Positions 26,308 through 38,450 are shown, counted from the first letter of the stretch. The stretch: DNA of 64,000 nt from Paralvinella palmiformis (GCA_025642065.1 JAODUP010000427.1:468501-532500), one strand, 5' to 3'. A program made the numbers and translations. The notes: a model not told the origin generated them from the letters alone.

Positions 26308-26996
26308 AAGCTTAAATCCAGTTTGTTGTTACATCACTTTATTAGCTATACATGTATACGTTAGCCAACCGCTTGTGTAGTTAAAAATCGCATTCGAGCA
26401 TTTGACCTGATTTGCTATTATGACATAGAACGCTATTTTTACTATCAGCGAACTACATTCTGACGCCTTGCTCGTTGTATGCGATATTTTATTCTTTCAG
26501 CGTATAATTATAGTTATTGTATATGTAAACAAAAGCACCAGGACAGGTTGGCTTTTATTTGCCATGGCGCAAACCTTTACTGTGCTATCTTTCGATGTAG
26601 CAAGAACATTTCGGTGACGAGGAAGGCGCCTAGGTTTACGTCTTCAATAATAAATGGTTTCGCCACGAAATCTCTGTAAGAAAGCCTCTTCGGCTTTCAA
26701 TAAAAATATTTAATCCATGAAAACCCAGTAATCAATGGCTGATAAGCCAACAAATCATAGATTACTGTGCATCTAATTGCTTTAAGTTTTAATCGTTCAT
26801 ACGTGAACTGTTTCGGTTTCATTCAACCATTTAGTGTTGCAGCCACCACTTTGTGAAACAGGTTGCCACTGGATATTAGAAACGTGTCGTTTCTTGAAAA
26901 GTTTATATCTGTTCTGAAAACAGAGCTGTTTAAGACTGTTTTTACAGATAATTAATAATTATGGTATGATTAGCGATTGTTATTGTATAGTAATGT

Positions 26997-27044
<48 letters not shown>

Positions 27045-28050
27045 TTTAATAGCACGACAAACTGCCATAAAAATTCATAATTTATTTGTGTATAGAAAAA
27101 TTTAATCAGTCACGAATGCATTCATGATGTCGTGATTCTAAAATCTACTTGTGATGTTAATAGATGGGCCGAGGTAAAAATCATATTTCGAATAGTCGAT
27201 GTCACGACATATCGACTTTCGTGCGATGCCGAGGTAGTAGAAGTGATCCATAATTATGCCTTATTAGATACAAACAGTAATTTCTTTTATAAGATCATTT
27301 AGTGAATTCGTGTCGTAAAGCAGAAAATACGCCTGCGCGTACGCGTGCCACGTGAACAACCTCGACAACTATGTGCGTGATGCACGCGAATTGGAAGTTG
27401 TGCTTTTTCGAATTGTGCTAACGCAGCGACTTAAAAAGGAACTGATAAGTCATCGCGAGTCGCAGTACAAGAAATATTCACCCCATATACAGTTCCACGA
27501 TGAATCATCCCAAATGGTGTATTCACGAATTGTGATTCTCTGTGCCAGTGCCTGTTCACCCACCGCCCCACAGTTGGGACGATACTTGTTTTTAGAATAA
27601 ATTTTACGTCAGCCGGCGCATGCCTGAAATGAATCAACTGAAAACAACACGCATGGATAATGTGCGTGATGTATACGATTCGATGCCTCGTTCGCTGCTT
27701 GTGCGATGATACCGTTTAGCAAAACTTATTCCGTGAGTCATTCATAGGTCAAGCTATGGTCCGGGTAAATTCTGGCCTATCATTGTGCTGCTTTGGGCAG
27801 TACCGAGTGTCACACCTGGGTATATCTGGGGCGGGTCGTCGGCGCACGGCGCAGCCCGACGCCTGTCATCTCGCCAACACTGGGTAACCGAAGGCAGCGA
27901 TGTTTCAACAAAACGAACGACATGTTTACCACAGTGTGATAAATACTGTATGCCGTTCATAGACGGCTTAATTGATGTAGAAATACGTTTTGGTGCTGGT
28001 CTGTATTACTTTTTGTCTTATATGTAAGCATTTTTAACCAAAGAGTGAAT
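24100..28050. other. Non-coding region, nothing recognised
   Basis: TA tracts at about 24415-24452, 25089-25139 and 27001-27041 and a GA tract near 26275-26303 stand out. ORFs of 60-85 codons here show no domain or motif. Confidence 0.5.
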
Positions 28051-28062
28051 GATTGAGATAAC

Positions 28063-28099
<37 letters not shown>

Positions 28100-28101
<2 letters not shown>

Positions 28102-28510
28102 GTGAGTGAGTGAGTGAGTGAGTGAGTGAGTGAGTGAGTGAGTGAGTGAGTGAGTGAGTGAGTGGTGAGTGAGTGAGTGAGTGAGTGAGTGAGTGAGTGA
28201 GTGAGTGAGTGAGTGAGTGAGTGAGTGAGTGAGTGAGTGAGTGAGTGAGTGAGTGAGTGAGTGAGTGAGTGAGTGAGTGAGTGAGTGAGTGAGTGAGTGA
28301 GTGAGTGAGTGAGTGAGTGAGTGAGTGCTTTATATTTAACCTCGGCGCTGTCACACCGGAGACATATACCCGAAGGGTTACCGCCTGGAAAACGGGATGA
28401 TCTTGCCGAAGCTTTTCTATTGAAATAAATAACATCCGACAACCCACAGGTAACACGATAGAATTCCAATGTGCTACCATCCAAGTTATGGGAGCGCCAA
28501 CCAAGTAGTT
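28100..28510 (-). mobile_element. SINE family 2 with an expanded (ACTC)n tail
   Basis: On the minus strand a SINE body (gtgtgacagcgccgagg region) runs into an ACTC tail. On the + strand the tail appears as GAGT from about 28100 to 28327, with one register slip near 28163. It is preceded by TGAT repeats. The tail is much longer than in other copies. Confidence 0.6.
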
Positions 28511-28672
28511 GGAAACGATCGATTGAACTGAACTGAACTATTAGTCGCACCACAGTTCGATTGTTTGCCTAGTAATTGATCTTCTGCCGGCACTGATCGC
28601 GAATTTATTTAATAACAAGCCTTGTCGTCTATTCGTTTTGCAGGTGATTGCAGCGGTCGATCTGGCGGCAGC

Positions 28673-28733
28673 ATGGCATCGAAACAGCTCACTCTGCTGC
28701 TGCTAACCTGCGTCTTCGCCCTGAAGGTGGCAG
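28673..28733 (+). CDS. Exon 1: start codon and signal peptide
   Basis: The ATG at 28673 lies in a purine-rich context (gcagcATGG) and opens MASKQLTLLLLTCVFALKVA, a typical signal peptide: a Lys near the start, a Leu-rich core and small residues at the end. The exon ends at a gtaggc donor in phase 1, and exon 2 completes the next codon as Asp. A good acceptor (tattcgttttgcag, ending at 28632) sits 40 bp upstream, so a further non-coding 5' exon is likely. Secretion is inferred from this peptide and from the Cys-rich domains downstream. Confidence 0.8.
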
Positions 28734-29194
28734 GTAGGCAAAAAGATTGAGTTTTATATAAATGTTGAATAATAATAATAATAATAATAATAAAGGTTCG
28801 ATAATAGACAGTTTATTGGCTTCTGTTGATATTGTATAGTTTACTAGTATTACTTTTTTTCTGTAATTTTAGTTTTTTTCTCAACACTTAATTAATTAGA
28901 TTTATTTCCGTCATTGTTCACCTGAATAAGCTCAAAGTGGCGGAACTGGTGTTGGTGAGACAGGCAGGGGGGAGACAGCCACGGCCAAGACTGGCATCCA
29001 TGATGCTGAAACCGCTGGTGAGTGAAACAGGACACGTACGAGTTTTGGGTAACATTGTATGTAAACGCACGCAAGCACACACACGTAAACTCGAGTCCAC
29101 ATCGAAGCGTACGCATTTACATAAACTCGTTTGAAACCATACATTAAGGATGAATTCCTTCATATTTTCTGGTATCCAGCCATTGTACCCGAAG

Positions 29195-29435
29195 TACTCC
29201 CACCTGCAGCATCCCTTGTATCCCTAAATCATTCATACCTCCCTCACTCACTCACTGCGTTACAAACCTCCAAGACTGGGTTCTTATCGAACCACGTACT
29301 CGCGTTTGTGGGATGTTCTTTTAGGTAAGTCGCCTCTCAGCCAAATGTCCCAGGTGTGACTAGAGCCAAGTTTAAACAAACCGCTTATTCACTTGTTAAC
29401 TTACTCACTTTTCACTCAATTACTCACTCACTCAT
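29195..29435 (+). mobile_element. SINE family 2
   Basis: Plus-strand copy: a diverged head, the body motif cccaggtgtgactagagcc and a closing stretch of CACT repeats (ttactcactcactc). Confidence 0.45.
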
Positions 29436-30957
29436 TCCACTGATTTACAACTTTTTAGGACTTGAAAGCCACAAATTTCAGTAATTGAAGGCCATATTTT
29501 ATTCTCCTAAATCGGTATTGGATTTACCTGTTATATCAATTAATATATTATCATTAATACGCATACGTGCAAATCCAAGGGATGATGATGATGATGCTGA
29601 TGATGATGATTGGCAGCACAGATTTTCCGATAACCTTATGTTCCGACAGATTTCTGAACAACCACTCAATAAAAGGGACCACACTGAAAATAATGCTTCC
29701 ACTTTTGTGTGCTTTCCCTGTTTCACGATCACGGATGATGAAACGAAAGAAAATCAATCAATCAACAAATAATCAGATACTTTTTTGATCTTACATACGT
29801 TCTCATAAAGGGTCCATTGCCAAATGGTTCTTGATGAAAGGAAAGTTTTATACCTGATTCAGGGTTGCTCTTCAATAATATGTAGTTTTTATATGCGCAT
29901 ACAATCCTGTGCTTGTAATGTCTGTTCCAGCAGAGGGATGCTTGCTTTGTTTTTCGGGTATAATCCCCAGGCTGTCGCTTAATCAGCACAGCTTCTATGT
30001 TGGGGTGGTTGAGACCAACCCTCCCCCACCACTCACAGGGGAGCAGTACGGAAAGATGGAGCCGAAATACCCCGAGAGTGGTCACTGTCAGAGTGTTATA
30101 CGTCCTCAGGTGGTCTATAGCGTCCCCTTTCATTTTTAATAATTCAGTGGAGATAGCAGCGCCATTTCACGTGGATAGCCACCCACGATGTTGTGAACCG
30201 AGAAATTAATTTCTGGAAAAGTTTCGACCTTTCCAAAGGGATAGCAAAGTATTCTCTTCGTCCTCTCCATAAAAACCGCTACGTGCATTATCTGAATTTG
30301 TTTAACTTCCCGTAGTGTATCTTTCGTCTGCTTCATTTGGCGTCTACTTCAAACTGAGATCTACTCCTAGTCCTAACCAACTTGGACATTATAATTCGGA
30401 CTTGTCACATTTATAATGTTAAAGCAGGTTAGGAGTACACGGCCAGGAATACCTATGCCATGGTAATTAAGTGGTCGGTTTAACCTACACTTAGAGAGGC
30501 TCTATATATCTAGCCCGCGACGTCGCTACTCCTCCGGATGCGGACAAATTACTATTTCAGTATTTGTGCGGTCAAATAATATGAAATAGACTAGCTCATG
30601 TTTGCCTATACGGTGGTATACAGATACGCTATTTGTGCGGATAAATACGGGCAAATAGCCCGATATCGACTATAGGTCCGGTTACGGCTATTATTTGTGG
30701 GACATCGCACATGCATACGCCATTTCACCATACAGATTGTTAGATGTAACTTTGAAGACATCACATGTGCACTTCTACAGTTCTAGTTCTACCTTCTCAC
30801 GAACATAAGTGTTAATGTTATACTATACATTAAGAAAGTGAGTATATTTTGCAACTATTTCTTCTGGTATTTGTATAAATTACTATAATACGGTGAGTTT
30901 TTATTCGTGCGTTCGACTGGCCAGTATGTCATTTGGTTGTGTTACTCACACAAGAAG

Positions 30958-31125
30958 GGCTGCCTAGTCTGTGGTCTAGATCACTACCACCCGTGTTCGA
31001 ATCTCGGCGTGGGCATATCTGAAGGTTGTTTCGTCTTTGACTTCGCCTCATTACCTTTGGAGCTCGCTCGTCCCATTTAGCCTACCATGTGCCCAAAAGT
31101 GGCTGTAAAACACAAATCATCATCA
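30958..31125 (+). mobile_element. SINE family 1, copy 4, in intron 1
   Basis: The body and tail are as in the other copies; the head is rearranged (tagtctgtggtctagatcac). It is flanked by tcacacaagaag (30946-30957) and tcacacaataag (31126-31137), a target-site duplication with one mismatch. Confidence 0.8.
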
Positions 31126-31139
31126 TCACACAATAAGAG

Positions 31140-32534
31140 CAATTTACTTGGTACATATGGGAGTAACGTATTTTATAGATGAATTGTATATTTTCCTCGT
31201 ATTCCTGTGGATTTCAGATTTGATTGTTCAGCTAGCACTTCTGTACAACGGTACAAAATTAATTTTTTTTAAAAAATCCATCTCTGTTGTGTCCATCTCC
31301 GTTGTACCAGTGAATTTGAATTGAACTCTCGCAAGAAATTTGTCTGGAGGAATAGTCTCGGTACTGGCCTGGGCTATTCGTCTGTATCCGGGCGTATAAC
31401 CACTCCGATATACAGTCACACACCAAACCGAGACTCACAAATGTAAAATATTTTAAGACAAAAAGAAAGTTAATGTCAATTACTGTGATTAGTATTAGAT
31501 CTGTGCATTTATCGTTTTAGGGGTGTTAAATTTAATATGGAACCAATTAAATGAAAACGTTGCTATGTTAAAACATTTAATATTTTTAAGCACATAATTA
31601 AGAATATAATGTGGTCATTTCTTTATATGACTGATACTGATGCTGAGGTATGTTTGTAATTTAATTTACTGTTCAAATGAAATCAGAAATGGGTCTACAA
31701 CATAATTATCGTACATATAGATCTAGACTCTATTCAGTTCGTTTAGATTGATTTCAACATTCATGATAAACTATAGAGGTCTACATATAATTATTATAAT
31801 AATGCTTATATATGAAATAGACTCTAATATTACACAATCACAATTTATTGTTACAATAATTAATCATTTCATAATTAAATTTCTACATTTTTTTATTTTG
31901 TCATGAATGTTTTTAATGTTATGTTAAGGGGGATGCGTTATATAAGCAATGTTTCGAGCATACTCCTTTTCAACATTCTATATGTTTGCTTTCATTAAAA
32001 TTATGAATTTTGAAATAAATAATTAAGTGAATTGAATTGAAAGGACTAGCCATAAATGCTAACCAACTTTGCAACTATAGATCTACTGAACTAGACAGTC
32101 TAGTGAACTACCAGTGTTAAAGATAAAATACTGGAAGATAGGTTTTTACCTATACATGGGGAATTATGGTACTCAGGTAGACAAAACAATGATCAAGTAG
32201 AGTGAACAAACACCAAGAAAGTTTATAATATTTTTCATGATTACTTCAGTAATAAATTACTTATAGTATATTTGTTCTTCTAATTTTAATGGCAATAATT
32301 GAATAATGGTATTAAATGGTATTAAATATCATTCAGGGTTTTTTGTCCTATTTTGCACTCGCAAATATTGATGTGACCAGTATTGCAGTATACTGAGTAT
32401 AGTCATGTGTTGCCTGTTGGCATGTAGATCAATATGATATGAGACCATATTGACCACTGGCATTGTATTATAAAATGAACATAACAAAGGTGTGGAAAAG
32501 ATTCCTATTTTAAACTTATTGTTTTAAAACACAG
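31140..32534. other. Intron 1, distal part
   Basis: AT-rich, with no exon recognised. CpG becomes scarce from about 31.45 kb onward. Confidence 0.6.
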
Positions 32535-32588
32535 ATGGAGATAGTGATGACAAGATGAATAAAGAAAGCAAACCAGAACCTGAACCAG
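32535..32588 (+). CDS. Exon 2: acidic linker
   Basis: This 54-nt exon follows the acceptor ttaaaacacag and ends at gtagga, phase 1 at both ends. It encodes residues 21-38, starting DGDSDDKMNK and ending in a Pro/Glu run. It is rich in Asp, Glu, Lys and Pro and has no Cys. It resembles the later DDDMDKE mini-exons and probably forms a flexible charged N-terminus after signal peptide removal. Confidence 0.7.
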
Positions 32589-33256
32589 GTAGGACAGAAT
32601 TCAGTAATTAGTGAATAGCATTATATATTATGAATGTTGAAATAAACAATTTGAATTGAATCGATATTCATTTGTTACATATAAGTTATTTTAACCAACT
32701 TATTGAAGAATATTAAATTGAGCTGTATGACTGTTGTGTGTGTTATGTGAACAAATACAGTTTCAGAACATTACTAAAATGTGTGAAGATTCCTTTTTAA
32801 AAATTACTGTTTTGAACATTGTTCGGGAAGATAAAATTGAGCTCTAATTCATAGTAATTTGTAATTCAAATTAATTAAAAACACATTTCAAATGAAAACA
32901 GCCCATATTTCTTGGTACTGGTATGTATATATGTATATTTGGATTCATAGGAAATTATACTGCTTGCTAAGATGGATTTTGTAAATAAGTGCTGCAAAAT
33001 ACCACTTGATTATTCCCTGATACAAATGGAGAAAGCCCAAATCAGAAGCTGAGTGATCATAAATCCCGGATATGTTCTCTATTTAAATTACTTCAGTTCT
33101 GTTAGTGTGTTTTTTTCTCTCAGAAATGGTCTGCTTGTCCATAATATAACTATCTTCATGGTGTTAACTTTAATTATATGGTTCTAACCATATTCTGAAT
33201 TTATTATAAATTCAAATGTATTAGTTTATGTTTCATGTGTTTGAACACTGAAACAG

Positions 33257-33350
33257 GAAAACTTGGTAAATGCCCAGATATGTTTGGTGTCATGGGTACA
33301 TGCATGGAACAATGTTGAACTTATTCTGAATGTGCATGAAATATAAAAAA
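33257..33350 (+). pseudogene. Decayed WAP exon
   Basis: After an aaacag acceptor in the right phase the reading runs GKLGKCPDMFGVMGTCMEQC and then meets TGA where the intact copies have TCA (Ser). The next bases still match the WAP exon weakly. The CC and final Cys part and the donor site are gone. It is a relic of the same WAP exon seen at 34,122 and 38,304. If it were spliced in, it would truncate the protein. Confidence 0.75.
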
Positions 33351-33887
33351 TTGTAAAATGTCTTAATTTATCTTGCTCTTAAAATATAATAATCTTGTTA
33401 TATAAAACACTTTTTAAGAAAGAAACACACTTAAGATATCCAGTGCTGACTCATCTACCTCTGAAAGCTATACCCATATGCTATCATTAAAAATGTACAT
33501 TTAAAAAAATTAAAGCAAAAAAGGTTTTCAACAATCAAAGACAATAATGTATTTCACTATTATGTCAATAGTTTGCATAATTTACCAAACAAATCACATC
33601 ATATATCCGAATTGTTCACTTTGTTTAATTACAACTATTTCAACTTTTAATCATTAATATTTTTTTATAAATCAATGAATCATATTTTAAAGTAAACAGA
33701 TATTCATTTTTTAATATGATGCAATTATTTGAGCTTTTCCTGGCTTTTTGTTGAGAGTTTTTCAAATAAAATGTAAGGATTCCATGGCTTGGTTTCACCT
33801 TACACTTTATCATACCCACATATATTTCATATTTTTTCCTTGGTGTTTTTCACAGTCTTAATATTTTCTGTTCTTCTTTTCTAATAG

Positions 33888-33929
33888 ATGATGATATGGA
33901 CAAAGAACCTAAGCCAGAAACTGGAGAAG
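33888..33929 (+). CDS. Exon 3: acidic mini-exon (copy a)
   Basis: A 42-nt exon between ttttctaatag and gtatgt, phase 1 at both ends. It encodes DDDMDKEPKPETGE. Three more copies follow at 35,152, 36,619 and 38,070, all 42 nt long. The copy at 38,070 encodes the identical peptide. It pairs with the WAP exon 192 bp downstream. Confidence 0.75.
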
Positions 33930-34121
33930 GTATGTCAGTAATAGCTAAAAATGAGTTACAATATTTATGTTTACTTGTGTTAGGATATTCGTTTCTGTCA
34001 CCAACAATAATCTCAGCCAATTCAACTACCGGTATATAATATTTGTTATCATCATAAGCAGAAATTGTTAATAACTCTGGATAAAGCAATTATATGTTTA
34101 TATACTTATATTTTGACACAG

Positions 34122-34268
34122 AAAAGTCTGGTGAATGCCCAGATATGTCTGAAGCAATTGGAATATGCTTGGAACAATGTTCAGATGATTATGACTGTGA
34201 AGGAAATGAAAAGTGTTGTTCCAATGGTTGTGGACATACCTGTTTAAAACCTGTGATGCATTCTGAGG
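34122..34268 (+). CDS. Exon 4: WAP domain 1
   Basis: A 147-nt exon, phase 1 at both ends, giving residues 53-101. It has the eight-cysteine WAP four-disulfide-core pattern: C-x9-C-x3-C-x5-C-x5-CC-x3-C-x3-C. WAP domains are found in secreted serine-protease inhibitors and antimicrobial proteins. It follows a ttttgacacag acceptor and ends at a gtatgtg donor. Its sequence and flanking introns are nearly identical to those at 38,304. Confidence 0.85.
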
Positions 34269-35151
34269 GTATGTGAATTAGTAAATGCAGAAGTAAAAGC
34301 CTGTTTTTCATCTAGTTAGTACCATACATATTTAATTATAAATGTGATGTCTGAATATAAATATGTAGATAGTATGGATATTAGTAAAACAAAATAGGAA
34401 AATGCTGTCATTAATATTCTAGTTGATCCTTTTTATAAAGGGATATGTGGATTGATTTAATGTTTTAAGAATTATGGAAATTGAATGCCAGGAAGGTGAC
34501 TTTGTATACCTCACTGGTACTTGGGGTGGGAGTGCTATGATCTATTTTATGATCACAGACTTTAACAGACAGTGGTTAATTCTATATTTATGAAATGGGC
34601 AAGTAGAGTTTAGAGAACATAAGTCTTTAGATAAAGCAATTACATGATTAATCTTGCTCTTAAAGTATAATAATCATGCTATATCAAATACATTTTAAGA
34701 AATATTCAGTACAATCTCATCTATTTCAGAAAGCTATATACCCATGTGATGTCATTAAAAGTGTACATTTATTTTAAATGAAAACAAAAATGTTTTTGTT
34801 AATCAAAGAGCATAACCGTTTTTCAGAATTAAGTGAATAGTTTAAACAACTTACCAAACAGACCACATTATATATTAGAATGTTTAGTTTGGTTTGTTTC
34901 ATATACAATTACCATATTATCAGTTTTTAGTAATTACCTTGAAAAGAATCAATTGAAATCATACATATATTTATTTAGAAGAGTGTAATTATTGGATTTT
35001 TTACAGGGTTTCTGGGCTTCTTTTTTCAAGTGAAATTTAATCATTCCATGGCTTGGTTCCACCTTACACTTTATCACACCCACATATATTTTATGTTTTG
35101 TTCCTGTTCTTTTTCACATTCATAATAATTTCTATTCTTCTTTTCTAATAG

Positions 35152-35193
35152 ATGATGATATGGACAAAGATGCTAAGCCAGAAACAGAAAAAG
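35152..35193 (+). CDS. Exon 5: acidic mini-exon (copy b)
   Basis: A 42-nt exon between ttttctaata-g and gtatgt, phase 1, encoding DDDMDKDAKPETEK. It is paralogous to exon 3 and precedes the altered WAP exon at 35,380. Confidence 0.7.
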
Positions 35194-35379
35194 GTATGTC
35201 AGTAATAGCTAAAAATAAGTTATAATATTTACATTAACTTGTCTTAAGATATTTTTTGTGACCAACAGTAGTCTCAGCCAATTCATCCATATAATTCTTA
35301 TCATAAGTAGAAAATATTAATAACTCTGGATAAAACAAATACATCTTTACATTCTTGAACACTGAAACTGAAATTCCAG

Positions 35380-35517
35380 CTGAATATCCAGGCATGTCTG
35401 GTATAATGTGTGTATGTGTGGAACAATGTTCAGATGATTATGACTGTGAAGGAAATGAAAAGTGTTGTTCCAATGGTTGTGGACATACCTGTTTAAAACC
35501 TGTGATGCATTCTGAGG
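35380..35517 (+). CDS. Exon 6: altered WAP domain 2 (first Cys lost)
   Basis: The acceptor used by the intact copies (gacacag) has become cactg here. An aattccag 14 bp further on restores a splice site in the same phase, giving a 138-nt exon. The first WAP cysteine is replaced by Tyr (AEYPGMSG against GECPDMSE), and an extra Cys appears in IMCVCVEQC. The remaining cysteines and the donor are intact. The fold may be rearranged, or the exon may be skipped; because it is symmetric (phase 1-1), skipping keeps the frame. Confidence 0.6.
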
Positions 35518-35529
35518 GTATGTGAATTA

Positions 35530-36440
35530 GTAAATGCAGAAGTAAAAGCCTGTTTTTCATCTAGCTAGTACCATACATATTTAATTATAAAAATTATGTA
35601 TGAATTTAAATATGTAAATAGCATGGCTATTAGGGAAATGCTGTCATTAATTTTCTAGTTGATCCCTTTTATAAAGGGATATGTGAATTGATTTTTTAAA
35701 AAGAATTATGGAAAATAATGCCAGGAAGGTGATTTTATGTACCGCAGTGGTATTTGGGATGGGAGTGCTATGATGTATTGTGTGATCACAGACTGTAAAA
35801 GACAGTGGTTAGTTCTATATTTACCAAATGGGCAAGTAGAGTTGGGTGAACATAAGTCAAATGTCTAAGAGATTCCTTTGCAAATGTTAAAAAATTATAT
35901 TTATATATATATATTTACACATTTGTTGTTTAAATTGTGCATGATTTTAAATGTAATGCTTTGAATAATTTTCATCTTCAAATATGAAAATGAGTCTGTC
36001 TACTTCTATGTACAATGGAAATAACTTGAGGTCTATCATTACCATCATGGGAACATGCATATTCATGAGTAATTTATTAGTCATTATTTAAAATGTGTTA
36101 ATTAATCTTGCTCTTAAAGTATAATAACCATGCTATATAAAACACATTTTAAGAAGATAAAAATGCTGAGATATTCAGTATGATCTCATCTATTACAGAA
36201 AGCTATACCCATATGATGTCATTAAAAATGTATATTTATTTTAAATGAAAACAAAAAGTTCATTAATCAAAGAACATAACCTTTTTCAGAATTAAGTGAA
36301 TAGTTTAAACAATTTACCAAACAGACCACATTATATATCTGAATTTTTAGTTTAGTTCCCTACATGTTTAATTATAGCTTTATGGGTTTTTAGTAATTAC
36401 CTTGAAAAGAATCAATTGAAATTATACATATATTTATTTA
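35530..36440 (+). repeat. Intron repeat shared with 36,990-37,890
   Basis: The introns after WAP copies b and c are almost identical for about 0.9 kb (for example aaatgagtctgtctacttct in both), at an offset of about 1,455 bp. This shows a second round of duplication in the acidic/WAP array. Confidence 0.8.
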
Positions 36441-36618
36441 GAAGGATGTAATTATTTGAGATTTTGCTGGGTTTTTGGGGAGTTTAAAAAATGGAAGTTT
36501 AACATTACATTGCCTGGTTTCACCTAATACACTAATGATCACACCCACAAATATTTCAAGTTTTGTTCCTGTTCTTTTTCACATGAATATTTTTTCTATT
36601 CTTCTTCCTTTCTAATAG

Positions 36619-36660
36619 ATGATGATATGGACAAAGAAGCTAAGCCAGATTCAGAAAAAG
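36619..36660 (+). CDS. Exon 7: acidic mini-exon (copy c), without a WAP partner
   Basis: A 42-nt exon after tttctaatag with a gtattt donor, phase 1, encoding DDDMDKEAKPDSEK. Its WAP partner 180 bp downstream is a pseudoexon, so exon 7 would join exon 8 directly and give two acidic segments in a row. The donor is slightly weaker than those of its sisters (gtattt against gtatgt). Confidence 0.6.
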
Positions 36661-36837
36661 GTATTTCAGTAATAGGTAGAAATGAGTTACAATGTGTACA
36701 TTAACTTGTCTTAAGATATTTCTTTTTGTCAGCAACAATAGTCTCAGCTAATTCATCTATGTAATTCTTATCATAAGTAGAAATTATTAATAACTCTGGA
36801 TAAAACAATTACATGTTTACATATTTGAACATTGAAC

Positions 36838-36985
36838 CTGGAATTCCTGGTGAATATCCAGACATGTCTGTATAATGGGTATAGTGTGGAATAATGTTCA
36901 AATGATTATGACTGTGAATGAAATTAAAATTATTGTTCCAATGGTTGTGGATATGTCTGTATGAAATCTGTGATGTATTCTGAGG
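36838..36985 (+). pseudogene. Decayed WAP exon after copy c
   Basis: Clearly homologous to the WAP exon along its whole length, and it even keeps a gtaggc donor. It carries a frame shift and several stops, for example TAA after the MSV region and TGA where the intact copy has GGA after the DCE motif. The 5' acceptor is also lost. It cannot contribute a WAP domain. Confidence 0.75.
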
Positions 36986-38069
36986 GTAGGCGAATCAGTA
37001 AATGCAGAAGTAAATGACAGTTTTCATCTAGCTAGTACCATACATATTTAATTATAAATATGATGTATGAATTTAAATATGTAAATAACATGGCTATTAG
37101 GGAAATGCTGTCATTAATTTTCTAGTTGATCCCTTTTATAAAGGGATATGTGGATTGATTATTAAAAAAGAATTATGGAAAATAATGCCAGGAAGGTGAT
37201 TTTATGTACCACAGTGGTATTTGGGATGGGAGTGCTATGATGTATTGTGTGATCACAGACTGTAAAAAACAGTGGTTAGTTATATATTTATTAAATGGGC
37301 AAGTAGAGTTGGGTGAACATAAGTCAAATGTCTAAGAGATTCCTTTGCAAATGTTATATATATATATATTTACACATTTGTTGTTTAAATTGTGCATGAT
37401 TTTAAATGTAATGCTTTGAATAATTTTCATCTTCAAATATGAAAATGAGTCTGTCTACTTCTATGTACAATGGAAATAACTTGAGGTCTATCATTACCAT
37501 CATGGGAACATGCATATTCATGAGTAATTTATTAGTCATTATTTAAAATGTGTTAATTAATCTTGCTCTTAAAGTATAATAACCATGGTATATAAAACAC
37601 ATTTTAAGAAGATAAAAATGCTAAGATATTCAGTATGATCTCATCTATTACAGAAAGCTATACCCATATGATGTCATTAAAAATGTATATTTATTTTAAA
37701 TGAAAACAAAAAGTTCATTAATCAAAGAACATAACCTTTTTCAGAATTAAGTGAATAGTTTAAACAATTTACCAAACAGACCACATTATATATCTGAATT
37801 TTTAGTTTAGTTCCCTACATGTTTAATTACAACTTTATGGGTTTTTAGTAATTACCTTGAAAAGAATCAATTGAAATTATACATATATTTATTTAGAAGG
37901 GTGTAATTATTGGAAATATTAAAGGGTTTTTGGGCTTCTTTTTTCAAGTGAAATTTAATCATTCCATGGCTTGGTTTCACCTTACACCTTATCACACCCA
38001 CATATATTTCATATTTTTTCGTTGGTGTTTTTCACATTCTTAATATTTTCTGTTCTTCTTTTCTAATAG

Positions 38070-38111
38070 ATGATGATATGGACAAAGAACCTAAGCCAGA
38101 AACTGGAGAAG
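38070..38111 (+). CDS. Exon 8: acidic mini-exon (copy d)
   Basis: A 42-nt exon between ttctaatag and gtatgt, encoding DDDMDKEPKPETGE, identical to exon 3. It lies exactly 4,182 bp downstream of exon 3, inside a block of about 830 bp of near identity that includes intron sequence. Confidence 0.75.
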
Positions 38112-38303
38112 GTATGTCAGTAATAGCTAAAAATGAGTTACAATATTTACATTTACTTGTGTTAGGATATTCGTTTCTGTCACCAACAATAATCTCAGCC
38201 AATTCAACTACCGGTATATAATATTTGTTATCATCATAAGCAGAAATTGTTAATAACTCTGGATAAAGCAATTATATGTTTATATACTTATATTTTGACA
38301 CAG

Positions 38304-38450
38304 AAAAGTCTGGTGAATGCCCAGATATGTCTGAAGCAATTGGAATATGCTTGGAACAATGTTCAGATGATTATGACTGTGAAGGAAATGAAAAGTGTTG
38401 TTCCAATGGTTGTGGACATACCTGTTTAAAACCTGTGATGCATTCTGAGG
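38304..38450 (+). CDS. Exon 9: WAP domain 3
   Basis: A 147-nt exon, phase 1-1, residues 190-238. The protein it encodes is identical to exon 4, with all eight WAP cysteines, the same gacacag acceptor and the same gtatgtg donor. It belongs to the recent duplicate of the exon 3/4 block. Confidence 0.85.

Larger units (their letters stand above)
33783..34612 (+). repeat. Intragenic duplication, block 1 (exons 3-4)
   Basis: Nearly identical to 37,965-38,794 across exons and introns, at a constant offset of 4,182 bp. Similarity stops abruptly after gggcaagtagagttt. Confidence 0.85.

Noticed and set aside
27957..28553. A 198-codon minus-strand ORF with long Thr-His-Ser-Leu repeats
   Set aside because: It is the translation of the GAGT microsatellite tail of a SINE; no domain lies on either side.
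28937..29134. ORF near 28.9-29.1 kb as an extra exon of the inhibitor gene
   Set aside because: It has a gtgagt donor but no convincing acceptor upstream, no Cys pattern, and the phase of exons 1 and 2 already joins without it.
29485..29788. Overlapping ORFs with Asp or Met runs
   Set aside because: They come from a GATGAT repeat in intron 1, with no conserved motif.
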